From contig MHBK01000024.1 of the NCBI GenBank assembly GCA_001804865.1, positions 62,001 through 126,000 of the forward strand: DNA of 64,000 nt, in the 5' to 3' direction. Origin of the DNA: Lentisphaerae bacterium GWF2_57_35. Lineage in GTDB: Bacteria; Verrucomicrobiota; Kiritimatiellia; CAIQIC01; GWF2-57-35. The stretch's first letter is position 1. Every line of letters starts with the position of its first letter. A program made the translations under genes and the position numbers. The notes beneath the pieces are model-generated. The model saw only the letters and a list, made by a program, of their open reading frames with translations, ran no database searches and had not been told where the DNA came from. Shown piece after piece: positions 42,089-52,100 of the stretch.

Positions 42089-44068
42089 ATGGCCGTTCCT
42101 TCCGAGTGCCGTCTTGCGCTGGCTTTGGAACGGTCTGTCGGCACGGGAGAGAAGTTGCTGCAGCAGCATCCCGGCTTGCGGCGGCTTTACCTGGCGGGAC
42201 CGGCGGCGCCCAAGGTTCTGGATTCCCGCATCCGCTACGTCGCGTTGCAGTCCACCCTGCCCCTTGAGCAGATGTTGGAAAACGCTTTCCGCGACGATTT
42301 GCTGTATTTTGCCGAGGGCAAGGTGGCCTTGCTTTTGACCGATGCCGATCGACGGACTGAACCGGACCTGTGTACCCGCCTGTCCAAGGCGCTGTTGGAT
42401 CACACCCGGCGAGTCCTGAGTACGGTGGCCTTGCACGCTACAAGGGGCTGGCACATGCTGGCCAATTCTCTGCTTAACCTGCCGCGCGCGCTCAACGAAC
42501 ATGCCGTCACGGAACTGGCCGGCCTCGCCCACAACCGGGCCGTCGTGATCGCCGGGGCGGGCCCCTCGCTCGATAAAAACGCCGCCGAGTTGAAGGCCTT
42601 CCGCGAACGCGTGTTTCTCGTCGCCTGCGATGCCGCCTGCGCCACCCTGCTCCGGGCGGGCATCCGGCCGGATTTGATCGTCACCTCCGACGACAGCGAA
42701 CGCATCTGGCGCTATTTTGCGCCCTTTCAGAAAGAGCTTTTAGCGACGCCGGCGGTCTGCCTTCTTCAAAGCAATTGGCCAACGATCCGGCATCATCGCG
42801 GCCCGCTTTACTTCGGGCTGTCGCATTCCGCCAGCGGCGCGGTTTTTCATGAAGCCGTCGGCCTGCCATTCTTCGATGCCGGCCAATGCGTCGGACACGC
42901 CGCCCTCGAAGTCGCTCTCCTGCTCGGGGGAGCCCCCATCGTCATGATCGGGTTCGATCTGGGCTACAGCGGCGAGCGGTTTCACCCCAAAGACATGCAA
43001 CTGCCCTACTTTCATTTACACCCGCCCCCGCAAGCCAATCTGACGCACGTCATGGGCATCGACGGCCGACCGGTACTCACCGATTTGAGCATGGCGATGT
43101 ACTTACGCGAGTTCGAGCGACGGATCGCCTTGACCCAGACGCCGGTCTGGGATGCGACCGAAGGCGGAGCCCTCAAAAAGGGCGCCCGCCTGACCAGCTT
43201 GAAAAACGCGCTCTCGGAAATCGCTGCGATTTCACCCGACCCCATCCGGATTTCCTGGCCGAACAAGCCCGCCGCACACGCAGCTTTTAGCGATGTGAAA
43301 GCCCGCTGGCTGCGCCAAATTGGAAAACTGTTTATCGACATGGATGCCCTGGTCGCCTCCTCCGGCGTACCGGACATCCACTCGTTTCTAATCGATCACC
43401 AGGAGCTGGTGGCCTTCATCTCCGATGCCGACAATCTGGCCGACGTTGCCGCCTTCCGCTTCGCCTGGGACGACTGGACAAACCATCTCCTCTCCGCATC
43501 GGAAATGCGGCAACGGGTGTTAATGCAACTAAGCGAGATCGCCGGTTACGCCCGGCTGGCTTCCACGTTATTGAGTCCGCCGGCGCTCCCGGAGAAACCC
43601 CGCAAGGCCATGTTCTTTGCAAATACCCCCCACCCCGCCGGCCTGGAGCGGCTTTTCCAATCATTGGAAAAGCTGGGCCTGGAGCTCGCCGGGTTTCAAG
43701 GCGACCCCGGGAATTTCCCGGAATTGTGGGAAATCATGATGCAGCAGTCCGTCGAGCTGGTCCTTATCGCGGACGACGCCCTCATGCCGGCTGCGTGGGC
43801 CATGCCCGGACGCCCCTGTATCGAATGGAAAAGCCGGCCTCCGGCCGACCAGTGCCTGCCGGAACAATGGCTCCCAGGCTATGCCGTCATTTGCCCCAAC
43901 CCGGAAACCGCGTCCGCCTGGCGCAATATAATTCCCGCCGACCGCCCGGTGATGCTTCTTTCGCCGGACGGATCCATCCATCCCGCCGAGCAGCAGGAAG
44001 CCATCGAAAATTGGACTGGATTCCTCACCCGCCTCGTCAACGAAGCCGGCGCAGCGACTGAAGGGTAA
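42089..44068 (+). CDS. Motility accessory factor, DUF115/MptE-like (Maf)
   Basis: A protein of about 659 residues, divergent from the flagellar operon. Its core contains the DUF115 signature: AVVIAGAGPSLDKN followed by ACATLLRAGIRPDLIVTSDDSERIWRYF and the GFDLGYSGERFHPKDM region. Such Maf proteins (6-hydroxymethylpterin-pyrophosphokinase MptE-like fold) transfer nonulosonic acid sugars to flagellin. I use the ATG at 42089 because GGAAGG stands 7 bases before it. The frame is open back to a TTG at 41891, but that extra 66 residues is low-complexity. A TTTTCCAA-type palindrome at 43651-43673 lies inside the gene and encodes LFQSLEK. Confidence 0.8.
   Translation: MAVPSECRLALALERSVGTGEKLLQQHPGLRRLYLAGPAAPKVLDSRIRYVALQSTLPLEQMLENAFRDDLLYFAEGKVALLLTDADRRTEPDLCTRLSKALLDHTRRVLSTVALHATRGWHMLANSLLNLPRALNEHAVTELAGLAHNRAVVIAGAGPSLDKNAAELKAFRERVFLVACDAACATLLRAGIRPDLIVTSDDSERIWRYFAPFQKELLATPAVCLLQSNWPTIRHHRGPLYFGLSHSASGAVFHEAVGLPFFDAGQCVGHAALEVALLLGGAPIVMIGFDLGYSGERFHPKDMQLPYFHLHPPPQANLTHVMGIDGRPVLTDLSMAMYLREFERRIALTQTPVWDATEGGALKKGARLTSLKNALSEIAAISPDPIRISWPNKPAAHAAFSDVKARWLRQIGKLFIDMDALVASSGVPDIHSFLIDHQELVAFISDADNLADVAAFRFAWDDWTNHLLSASEMRQRVLMQLSEIAGYARLASTLLSPPALPEKPRKAMFFANTPHPAGLERLFQSLEKLGLELAGFQGDPGNFPELWEIMMQQSVELVLIADDALMPAAWAMPGRPCIEWKSRPPADQCLPEQWLPGYAVICPNPETASAWRNIIPADRPVMLLSPDGSIHPAEQQEAIENWTGFLTRLVNEAGAATEG
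43651..43673. repeat. TTTTCCAA-N3-TTGGAAAA palindrome inside the Maf gene
   Basis: A 23-bp palindrome with constant arms GCTTTTCCAA / TTGGAAAAGC and TCA centre, in frame with the DUF115/Maf coding sequence. It translates as LFQSLEK. The copy in the VIT/PEP-CTERM gene (5467-5486) translates in the equivalent frame as FQPLEK. Confidence 0.7.
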
Positions 44069-44090
44069 TCTTCGCGACATAAAACATCGA

Positions 44091-44116
44091 GTGTCACACT
44101 TTGCAAAGTGTGACAC
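44091..44116. repeat. Perfect 26-bp palindrome, copy 2
   Basis: Identical over 26 bases to the element at 12680-12705, with half-site GTGTCACACTTTG, starting 23 bases after the Maf stop. Identity across 31 kb and the shared location after a plus-strand gene suggest a mobile or conserved extragenic element or terminator. Confidence 0.85.
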
Positions 44117-44162
44117 CCCGTTGGCTGCACTTTTTTCCATGAATTAGAGGGGTTGGACTTAG

Positions 44163-44240
44163 TGGGGTGGATGACGGGATTTGAACCCGCGACGACCAGG
44201 GCCACAACCTGGTGCTCTGCCAAACTGAGCTACACCCACC
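44163..44240 (-). tRNA. tRNA-His (GTG anticodon)
   Basis: On the minus strand the acceptor stem GGTGGGTG pairs with CATCCACC, including the extra G-1 that pairs with base C73, a hallmark of tRNA-His. The D arm (GCTCAGTTTGGCAGAGC), the anticodon stem CCAGG/CCTGG around the loop TTGTGGC (anticodon GTG), and the T arm (GCGGGTTCAAATCCCGT) are all present. The 3' CCA is encoded. A TATAGT box (44260-44265) lies 20 bases upstream of the 5' end. Confidence 0.97.
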
Positions 44241-44317
44241 ATTTGAAGACGTCATCATTACTATACATGAAGGAAAAGATCAACGGCGGAATCAAAAAAC
44301 TGTAAAAACAGGCGACT

Positions 44318-46081
44318 TTATGGCTTTTTTCTGCGGCCATCGGACATGGCCTTGGCCATGATCAACGATCGGACGACTTCCTCCGGCGAGGCGGTTACCG
44401 TAGAAAAAACCACGTCCTTGGCCAAGCTGTGAAGCGCTTCGGTAGAGGACGAGCACAAAACCAGCAAGGCCGACAAAGGCTGAAGCTTCAGGATGGCTCG
44501 CAACAAAGCATCTGCCTCCTGTCCAAAGAGTTGCCGCTCGACAATCATGGCGCTGAATTGCCGGTCGCTTTGCACATATTGCAGGGCGCTGACCAGTGTG
44601 TCGGCCATGACGACTCGAAGTCCCAATTCCTTGAAATGAGTTTCCAGGCGGGCGCCAATATCGCTCGACGAGACCGCCAGCAGAAGAGGCCAGCCGGCTA
44701 CATAAGTCTTGAGTTCGTCTGGAATATTCAGCGCGGCAATAGAGGCCTGTGGCGATTTAAGCCCGGGAATTCCGATCCGGTAGCAATGGCGGCCCCCTGA
44801 CGCAAACAAGGGATCCAATCGCCCGCCCATCTCCTCCAACATGGAACGAGCAACCGATTGAATAACGCCAAAATCGGCCGCCGTCGTCGTCGCATCGGAG
44901 AGTCGATAGGCTGTCTCCGAGACCGTAGCGCCAGGGTCATGAGCGGCCACAACAATGACCGCTTCAAACATTTCGTGCGTATCGAACGGCGGCTTGGAGC
45001 TGGAAGAGCCGGCCAGAATGTGCAGGATTCCGGCGGAGGCGTGTTCGTCGGCCGCCAGCAAGCCCAGGTTCAAGATGACCTGTTCGATCTGCACGGAAGT
45101 CAACGCGACGGAGCCTAACGGTTCTACGAGGTCGACCTGAACCACCCAACCGGGCGAGAGCCCCACCCGAAGAAGACTGGCCGCCTGCTGAATCTGTTCG
45201 GCCGGCCGGTCGCAGGGAGGGCCTTTAATCCCGGTTCGGCTGAGTTCGAGCAGATGGCGGGCCAGAATGGCTCCGCGTTCCGATTCGTGTAGGATCGATC
45301 GAAGAGATTCCCGGTCCTGATCGGTGTTCGACTCGGTGCGGGAAAGCAGGGAAGCATGCGCCGAGATGGCGCATAGAATATTGTTAAAATCGTGGGCGAC
45401 GCCGCGGGCCACGCGGCCGATCAACTGCAACTGGGCAATCTGCCGGTGCTGCATTTCCAAACTTTTCTGGTCGGTCACATCACTGAGCAGAATCAGATTA
45501 AGGTCTTCCGTGGGTTGGGAGCGGAAACGCAGGGTTTTGAATCCCTGGGCGGTTTTGCACGTACGCTCGACTTCCTGCGGGCTGGTCCGGTCACAGAGCT
45601 GTCGAAGATCGTCGTCGTTCAAAGATGGAAACAACGCCTTGAGCGATGAGGTCGTTGAAACCGCTGCTGTGATGAACGCACGCGCCGCCGGATTGGAGCC
45701 CGTGATGAAGCCCTTCCGATCCACGGCAAGAATGCCGTCGCGAAGATAATCCATGGCATCGACAAATCGTCCGATGCGGCGGCGGGCTTCCGTTTGCGTC
45801 GTGGAACGGATGGCCCAAAGTCCCAAGGCGCCGGCCAGCAGAAGGAACCCCATCGTCAGGGCGAGAATCGCCACGGTGATAATCCTTCCGATCTCGTCGA
45901 AGCTCTGCGTCCCGCGTTTTTGGGCTTCTTCGATCAGCATGGAGTGCAGAGTGGAGATGGTCGAAATGCTGGCCACCGTCGCAATAGCCAGCAGCAACAA
46001 CAGCAATAATGCGTACTTCCAAATACCTTTAGGGATCGCAGTCATGGCCATGAAGTTTGCGCGAACTTCATGGAATGTCAA
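44318..46081 (-). CDS. Histidine-kinase-like membrane protein with degenerate ATP lid and pseudo-receiver
   Basis: A protein of 571-587 residues. Two transmembrane helices (about residues 22-42 and 68-92) enclose a short periplasmic loop; a PAS domain (about 102-205) follows. The HisKA box is intact (GRVARGVAHDFNNILCAI, His230). The HATPase-like region lacks the Gly-rich lid: the position of GLGLA reads DFGVIQSVA, and the DxGxG position reads HDPGATV. At the C-terminus a receiver-like domain has Glu515 where the phospho-acceptor Asp should be (AMIVERQLF) and has lost the usual acidic pair and Lys. It may be a signalling pseudoenzyme or a dimerisation/phosphatase partner. The frame opens at TTG 46081; ATG codons at 46051 and 46045 are likelier starts. 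Confidence 0.65.
   Translation of the reverse strand: MTFHEVRANFMAMTAIPKGIWKYALLLLLLLAIATVASISTISTLHSMLIEEAQKRGTQSFDEIGRIITVAILALTMGFLLLAGALGLWAIRSTTQTEARRRIGRFVDAMDYLRDGILAVDRKGFITGSNPAARAFITAAVSTTSSLKALFPSLNDDDLRQLCDRTSPQEVERTCKTAQGFKTLRFRSQPTEDLNLILLSDVTDQKSLEMQHRQIAQLQLIGRVARGVAHDFNNILCAISAHASLLSRTESNTDQDRESLRSILHESERGAILARHLLELSRTGIKGPPCDRPAEQIQQAASLLRVGLSPGWVVQVDLVEPLGSVALTSVQIEQVILNLGLLAADEHASAGILHILAGSSSSKPPFDTHEMFEAVIVVAAHDPGATVSETAYRLSDATTTAADFGVIQSVARSMLEEMGGRLDPLFASGGRHCYRIGIPGLKSPQASIAALNIPDELKTYVAGWPLLLAVSSSDIGARLETHFKELGLRVVMADTLVSALQYVQSDRQFSAMIVERQLFGQEADALLRAILKLQPLSALLVLCSSSTEALHSLAKDVVFSTVTASPEEVVRSLIMAKAMSDGRRKKP
46049..46072. promoter_or_regulatory. 24-bp near-perfect palindrome over the pseudo-kinase start
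   Basis: CATGAAGTT and AACTTCATG arms flank a TGCGCG centre; only one internal pair fails. The palindrome covers the ATG at 46051. A perfect -35 box TTGACA (minus strand, 46076-46081) lies just upstream, so the palindrome covers the spacer and -10 region and could be a repressor operator. Confidence 0.4.
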
Positions 46082-46122
46082 TGTAAAGAGGACGCGTGCG
46101 AGATTGGATGCTTAAAATGCAA

Positions 46123-46154
46123 CGGGCGGGCTCCGGTTCCCCGGAGCCCGCCCG
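46123..46154 (-). terminator. Strong terminator of the pilus/giant-protein operon
   Basis: A perfect 14-bp G+C-rich stem (CGGGCGGGCTCCGG with its complement) around a 4-base loop, beginning 16 bases after the stop of the giant gene on the minus strand. It is followed by TTGCATTTTAAG. Confidence 0.9.
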
Positions 46155-46170
46155 GCGGGTCAAGTTCCGA

Positions 46171-49100
46171 TCAATAGGCGCTTATTCGATAGAAGCGATT
46201 GGTCGTCGTGAAGTTCGTGTCGATACAACTCATCAGGGTGTCCTGGCCCTGCAACTGCCAGCACAAGGGATACCAAGGGCTGGGCGGCAACAACTGGGTC
46301 GAATACTCGATGTTGTAGAACACATAGTCCTGTCCGAACCATTGAATCGTGAAGTAAGCGCCCCCGGGGCCCATGGTCGGGATGACATCCAGATTAGGCG
46401 TTATAACGACATCCGTCTCAAGGGTCAGCTTCAAGACCCGGTTGTTGAACGTGTCGGAAATATACAGGCAGCCGACCTCGTCCACCGCCAAGCCTTCCGG
46501 AAGATTCAGCAGGCATTCCGTTCCCACCAGAGTCGACCAGTCCAATCGGGTCAAAGGACAAGTCTTGATCAGTCCGGGAGCCCGATCCGCGGCGAGTATC
46601 CGGTCGTTTCGCACGTCGAGCGCAATGGCGCTGGCTATGCTCAAAGCGCCTTGGCCGTCTTCATAACTCCCCACGACATCGTAGCAAAGGCCTTCCGGGC
46701 TGACCCGGCGAATCCGCGCCTTGCCGCCGGGCGCATCCGCCACATAGAGATAGCCCTCGGCGTCGACCACTATATCCTGCGGCGCAATCACCGTGCAGGA
46801 TTCGTTGCTGGAGTCGCTGCGCATGAAAACGCTCCAGGCGCTGTTGCCCAGCTTTTTCAGGATGCGGTTGTTGCCGGTGTCGGCCACGTACATGGTCCCA
46901 TCCGGCCCTACGGCTACGGAGAACGGCGTGCTGAACCCGGCCCAGTTGGTCCAGGTCATGGTCGCCGCATTGCGCTTCTGAATCCGATTGTTGCCGGTGT
47001 CGGCCACGTAGAGATTGTCGGCGCTGTCGACGTATACGTCCATAGGCTGATTGAACTGGCCGGCCACGCTGATCGTCTGCCACAGGTTATTCGACAGCGT
47101 ATTGACCATGAGGATACGGTTGTTCAGCGAATCGGCAATGTACAAGCGCCGCAGGGAATCGAAAGCCAGCCCGCGCGGCCGATTGAAGCCGCCGCTGATA
47201 TTCGTGCCGGGGGCATCCCATATTTGCGCCTGGAAATATCGCCCCGTCAGGGAGGTCGTATTGCCATCCACGACATTGGTGGTCAAGCCCATCGGCCTAA
47301 GCCAGCCGATGAGATTCTGATATTCGATCGTGTACGTGCCGTTGGACAACATGACCAGGGCGCCGCTATTCTGCCAGACGCCGCTGTTGACCCTCCACTG
47401 GGCGCCGCTTTGGATGGCCTCATCGGGCGTGAGCGTAATCCGGATGCCGGTGGGACGTTGCTCGTAACTGAACAGATACGTGTTGGTCTGCCCCGAGGAG
47501 ACCTCCATCGTCGCGCCCGCCGGCGTCGTCCAGCCGGCGACCTCCTTGCAGTCTACGAAGTAGAAACCGGGCGTCAAATTCTCGAGCACCGCGTCGCTGT
47601 CCATCCAACTGCCGTTTTCCGCGCGCCACTGGGCTCCTGCCGTAACGGCCGCGCTGGGCGCCAGCAAGATGCGCAACGCCCCGTTTCGCTGATAGGTGGC
47701 GGTCACAACGGTCTTGGTGTTGTTGGAGAGCACTACGAGCACATCCTCCGGCGTGATCCAGCCTTCCACCGACTTGAAGACGATGCGGTTGGTTCCGGCC
47801 GACAAACCGTCGCTCATGCTGTAGTCGCTGTTGTACCAGATGGCCTGATTCGAGAGCCGCCATTGGGCGCCGGCCGCCACCGCCGACGACGGGTAGATCG
47901 TCACTTGAAGGATCGGCGGCGTGTAAAGGGCTCCTCCGCCGGTGGGCGTGAAAACGACATTCCCCCGGATCGAGGCCGAATTGAACCACTTGTTCCACCA
48001 GTCGGTCTCGTAGGCTTTGACGTAATCCTGCACCTGACCCCAGGTCCAGGGCAGTTCGTTGCGCCAGTTGTTGGCGCTGGAGCCGACTATCGAGGGATTG
48101 GTCGCATAGCTGGTGCTGTCGTCGAACCGGTAATAAGCCACCAGGCCCGATTCGCTGACCGACACCGTGTTCGGGAAGGCGGTCAGGACTTCCGCCGCCG
48201 CACGGGCGACATTCCAGAGGCGGACTTCGTCGATCGAGCCTTTGAATTCGAAACCGATGCGCTGAACGACCGGTCCTCCGGCCAGCACCGCCGGCGGCTT
48301 CAAGGCGGACGGAGCGGTCGCGTTATTGGTTCCGTTGATGTAGAGCGTCAGTATTCGCTGGGCGCCGTCGTACGTTCCGGCCAGATGCGACCAGACGCCG
48401 GAAGGCAGGGTGGCGGTTCCGGCGGCCAGCACGGTGTTGCCGTCGACGGAAACGAAACGGACATAGGGCACGTTATTGGTGGCCAGGCCCAGATCGAAGG
48501 TCACTCCTTGAGGACTGACCTGGCGCTGCACGATGGAGCCGCCGTTGCTCGTTGCCGGTTTGACCCAGGCTTCCACCGTCCAGGTGTTCAACGCAAAACG
48601 GCTTTGCACAGGAAATTCGACGTAGTCGTTGGTGCTGCCGCCGAACGTCAAGGCGCGGGAGACCATCGGCACCAGGGCGCTGGCCGGATTGTTTTCGCCG
48701 ATGGAATCCGGTCCGTCCAATACGCCGTCGTCGTCGGTATCGGGCAGCAGCGGGTGGGCGCCGCGAGTTTGCTCCTCGCCGTTATTCAAGCCATCGTCGT
48801 CAAAGTCTTCCAGTCCGTCGGGAACCCCGTTGTTGTTGGAGTCGTCGTCGCGGGGGTTGGTTCCGCAGAAGTACTCGTATTGCGCATTCAAGTCATCCGT
48901 ATCGGCATCGAAAGGCAGGCCGAAATCCTGATTCCCGGGCAGGGCGCGCATCTCCTGATCGGCTTGGGGCGGATCCCAGCCGAGTTCCTCGTGCGTCGAC
49001 CAAGCCTGGCAAACCCAGACGGCGCGGGGATCGTTCCGCGAACGATCGCCCCGTTTGATGTAGGAAACCCCGTCGCAGTCCAGGCTGGCGTCGAACTTGC

Positions 49101-52100
49101 CGTACACTCCTTCAAAATGATTGCACGTGTAATCGGGGTTAGCCATTTCGGTGCGCTCGGCATTCAAATACTTGTTGTATCCGCTTTCGCATCGGATGAA
49201 GACCTGGTTCCGTCCGACCTTCAAATGCTGTTCGACGCTAATGCTCTGATAGCCATTAGTGCCCTGGGCGCCTGAGGTCACCAAATGGCCGTTGACATAG
49301 GCTTGGGCGGACACCATGCCGGGCGTGAACACTTGCAGACTGGCGGCTTTCGGCACCTGGTCGAGCATGATGTATTTCATGTAAGTGGAATAACGCCCGT
49401 CGAAGCCCAAACTGGTGTTCTTGGGCGAATAATACATGTTGTCGATCGGATCCAGCCAGGACCAACCCGGCGCGCCGATGGAGCCGTAGGCCCGGAAGGT
49501 CTTGAGGAATTCCACATGGGCGGCATAGCCAAGGCTGGCATCGAAGTAGTTGGTGTAGACGGGGCCTCGATCGGGATCGTAGAAGCAATCCTTGATGACC
49601 CCCATGATGAAGCGAGGACCCCGGTTGTCGTTGGGATATTTATCGAGGTTGTGAACCTTGACCCACCACTCGGGAAGTTGGTCGCCGTCCTCGTCGTCGG
49701 AGCCCAGCAGGGAAATAGCCTGGTTCGTAACGATCATGCCGGCGGGGCCGGAGATGAAATAGGGCCGTTGATTCAAGTGAGCGAAGTCGTTGACGTTCGT
49801 GCCGCCGTTATCGAAGCGATAATAGAGCGTCATGGCGCTGCCGCCCTGCGGCTGTTCCACATAGCCGGCCGGCGCGGGAACGAGCCGGTTGAACCAATAC
49901 GAGACTTCTTCGCGGGAACGGTCGTAATCCCAGACGCGAATATCGTCGATATGGCCATCCGAAAAGCCGCGGGCAAACCAGGCCGTACCGCCGCTGAAAT
50001 CGGGGCTGGCCGGGGTTTCCTGCGCGATCAGGAGAACGCCATTGATGTAGATTTCGAAGCTGTTCCGTTCCGGCGACCAGACATGGGCCACATGGGACCA
50101 TTGGTTCGGCGGCAAAGCCTGAACATCGCCCACCAGCGGATTCTGATTTGTGCCGCCGGCGGTTACCAGGACCACGGAATTCGTGCCGCTGAAGATCTGG
50201 GCCTTGGGCCGGAAATTCTCCAAGCCCGCCCAGAAGCCGCACCGAACAATCGCGCCGGTGGCATCCAGGGAGAAAACTTGTCCGTTGCCGTCGGAACCGG
50301 GACGGAACCAATACTCCACCGTCCAGCCGTTGGTGTTTACATAGAACCGGTCCGTATTGGGCAGGCTGAAACCGGCGGACGGCGCGACGGCCAGATTCAG
50401 GCTGCGTTCCGCGTAGTTCCGGCTGTTCATGGGATGCACGGGATCGGTAATGTCCGTAACCTCGAGCCCATCCATAACGCCGTCTTCATCCGTGTCGGGC
50501 TGAAGCGGATCCGTGCCGTAGTTGGCAATTTCGTCGATATCCGTCAAACCGTCGTTGTCCGTGTCGTTCATGCCGCCATTTAACAACTCGTAGACGATTT
50601 CCAAAACCACGGTCTCGCTGTTGTTCAGCGTCAGAACCATGCTCGAAGGCGCGATCCAGGGAAAGGCCTGGCTGAAGCTGATGGAATGCGATCCGTACGA
50701 CAACCCCGAGACGATATCGCCGCCGGCCCGCCAAGCGCCGCCGTCCACGCGCCAGGAGGCGCCGTTGGTGAGGGCGATTTCAGGCGACAGATAGACCTGT
50801 ACGCTGCCGGCCACATTGCTGTAGCTGGCGATGTAGGTCGTCGTGAGGCCGGATTGGACCAGCAAATTGGTCGGGGATGGCGCATTCCAGCCCACGACGT
50901 CCCGGAACTCCACCAGATGCGGAGCGGCCGACAAGTTGGGAATCGTCGCGCCCGTGTCGTTCCAATTGCCGCCATCCGCCCGCCATTGAGCGCCGGCCGT
51001 CACGGCGTCCGGGGGCGACAGATCGACCCGCAGCGAGCCGTTCTGCGTGTACTCCGCCGTGACCACGGTCTTCACGTTGTTGCTGAGAACGATGGCCACG
51101 TTGGCCGGGGCGGTCCACCCGGGGATGACCTGGAAGGTGATCGTCTGGCTGCCGGGCGTCAGGCCGTCGCTCAAGGTAATCCCGCTGTTATACCAGTCGC
51201 CGAACCCGGACACGCGCCACTGCGCGCCGGCATCCTCGGCGGCCGCCGGCAACAGATTGACCAGCAGGGACGGCGGATTGTCCAAAGCGCCTCCGCCGTT
51301 GGTCGAAAACGATGCATCGCCAAACAGAGCGGCGCCATGCGTCCACTTTTCCCACCAATCGGCGTCGAAGGTCTTGATGTAGTCCTGCGCCTGGCCCCAA
51401 GTCCAGGGCAGTACGTTGGTCCAGTTGTTGGCGCTGGTGCCGACCAGGACCGGATTGGTGCTGTAGCTGGTGCTGTCGTCAAAGCGGTAATACGCCGCCA
51501 GGCCCGAATCCGAAGCCGATACCGTGAAGCCGGCATTGTTCTGAATTTCCGAATCCGAACGCGCCTTGTTCCAGATCCGTACTTCATCGATGCGTCCGCG
51601 CAGGTTTCGCCCCGCCCGCTGATTGACCGGGCCGCCGGCAAAAATGGCCGGCGATTTCAGGTCGGACTGGGTATCGACGGCGATGCCGTTTACATAGAGC
51701 TTGAGCGTTCGCCGGCTCGAATCGTATGCGCCGGCCAGATGGATCCAGTCAGTTCCCGCAGCGGCCACATTGGTAGCGATGACGGAGAAGCCGTCGACCG
51801 AAACGAATTTTACGTAAGGGACGTTGACCGCCGCATTTTGACCCGAGCCGTCGCCAAGCCCGAGTTCATAATTGACGCCGTTCGGTCCCACTTGGCGTTC
51901 GATCGCGATGCCGCCGTCGGCCTCTCCCGCATCGCGCTGCACCCAGGCTTCCACCGTCCAGTCGGACAGGGCAAAGCGTTTCTCGCGGGGCAGTTCGAGA
52001 TAGGTGTTGACGTGGCCGTTCAGGGCCAGGGAGCGCGAATTCAAGGGGCTCATGGCGCTGGCGGGATCGTTATCGCCGATGGCATCCAGCCCGTCGACCA

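Noticed and set aside
42089..44068. Possible protein-kinase or glycosyltransferase of lipopolysaccharide synthesis
   Set aside because: The AGPSLDKN signature and neighbouring flagellar genes fit DUF115/Maf flagellin modification much better.
46096..49275. A 1059-codon open frame on the plus strand inside the giant gene
   Set aside because: It is antisense to repeat-rich coding sequence of the giant protein and only reflects absence of stops there; no signal peptide, domain or ribosome-binding site.
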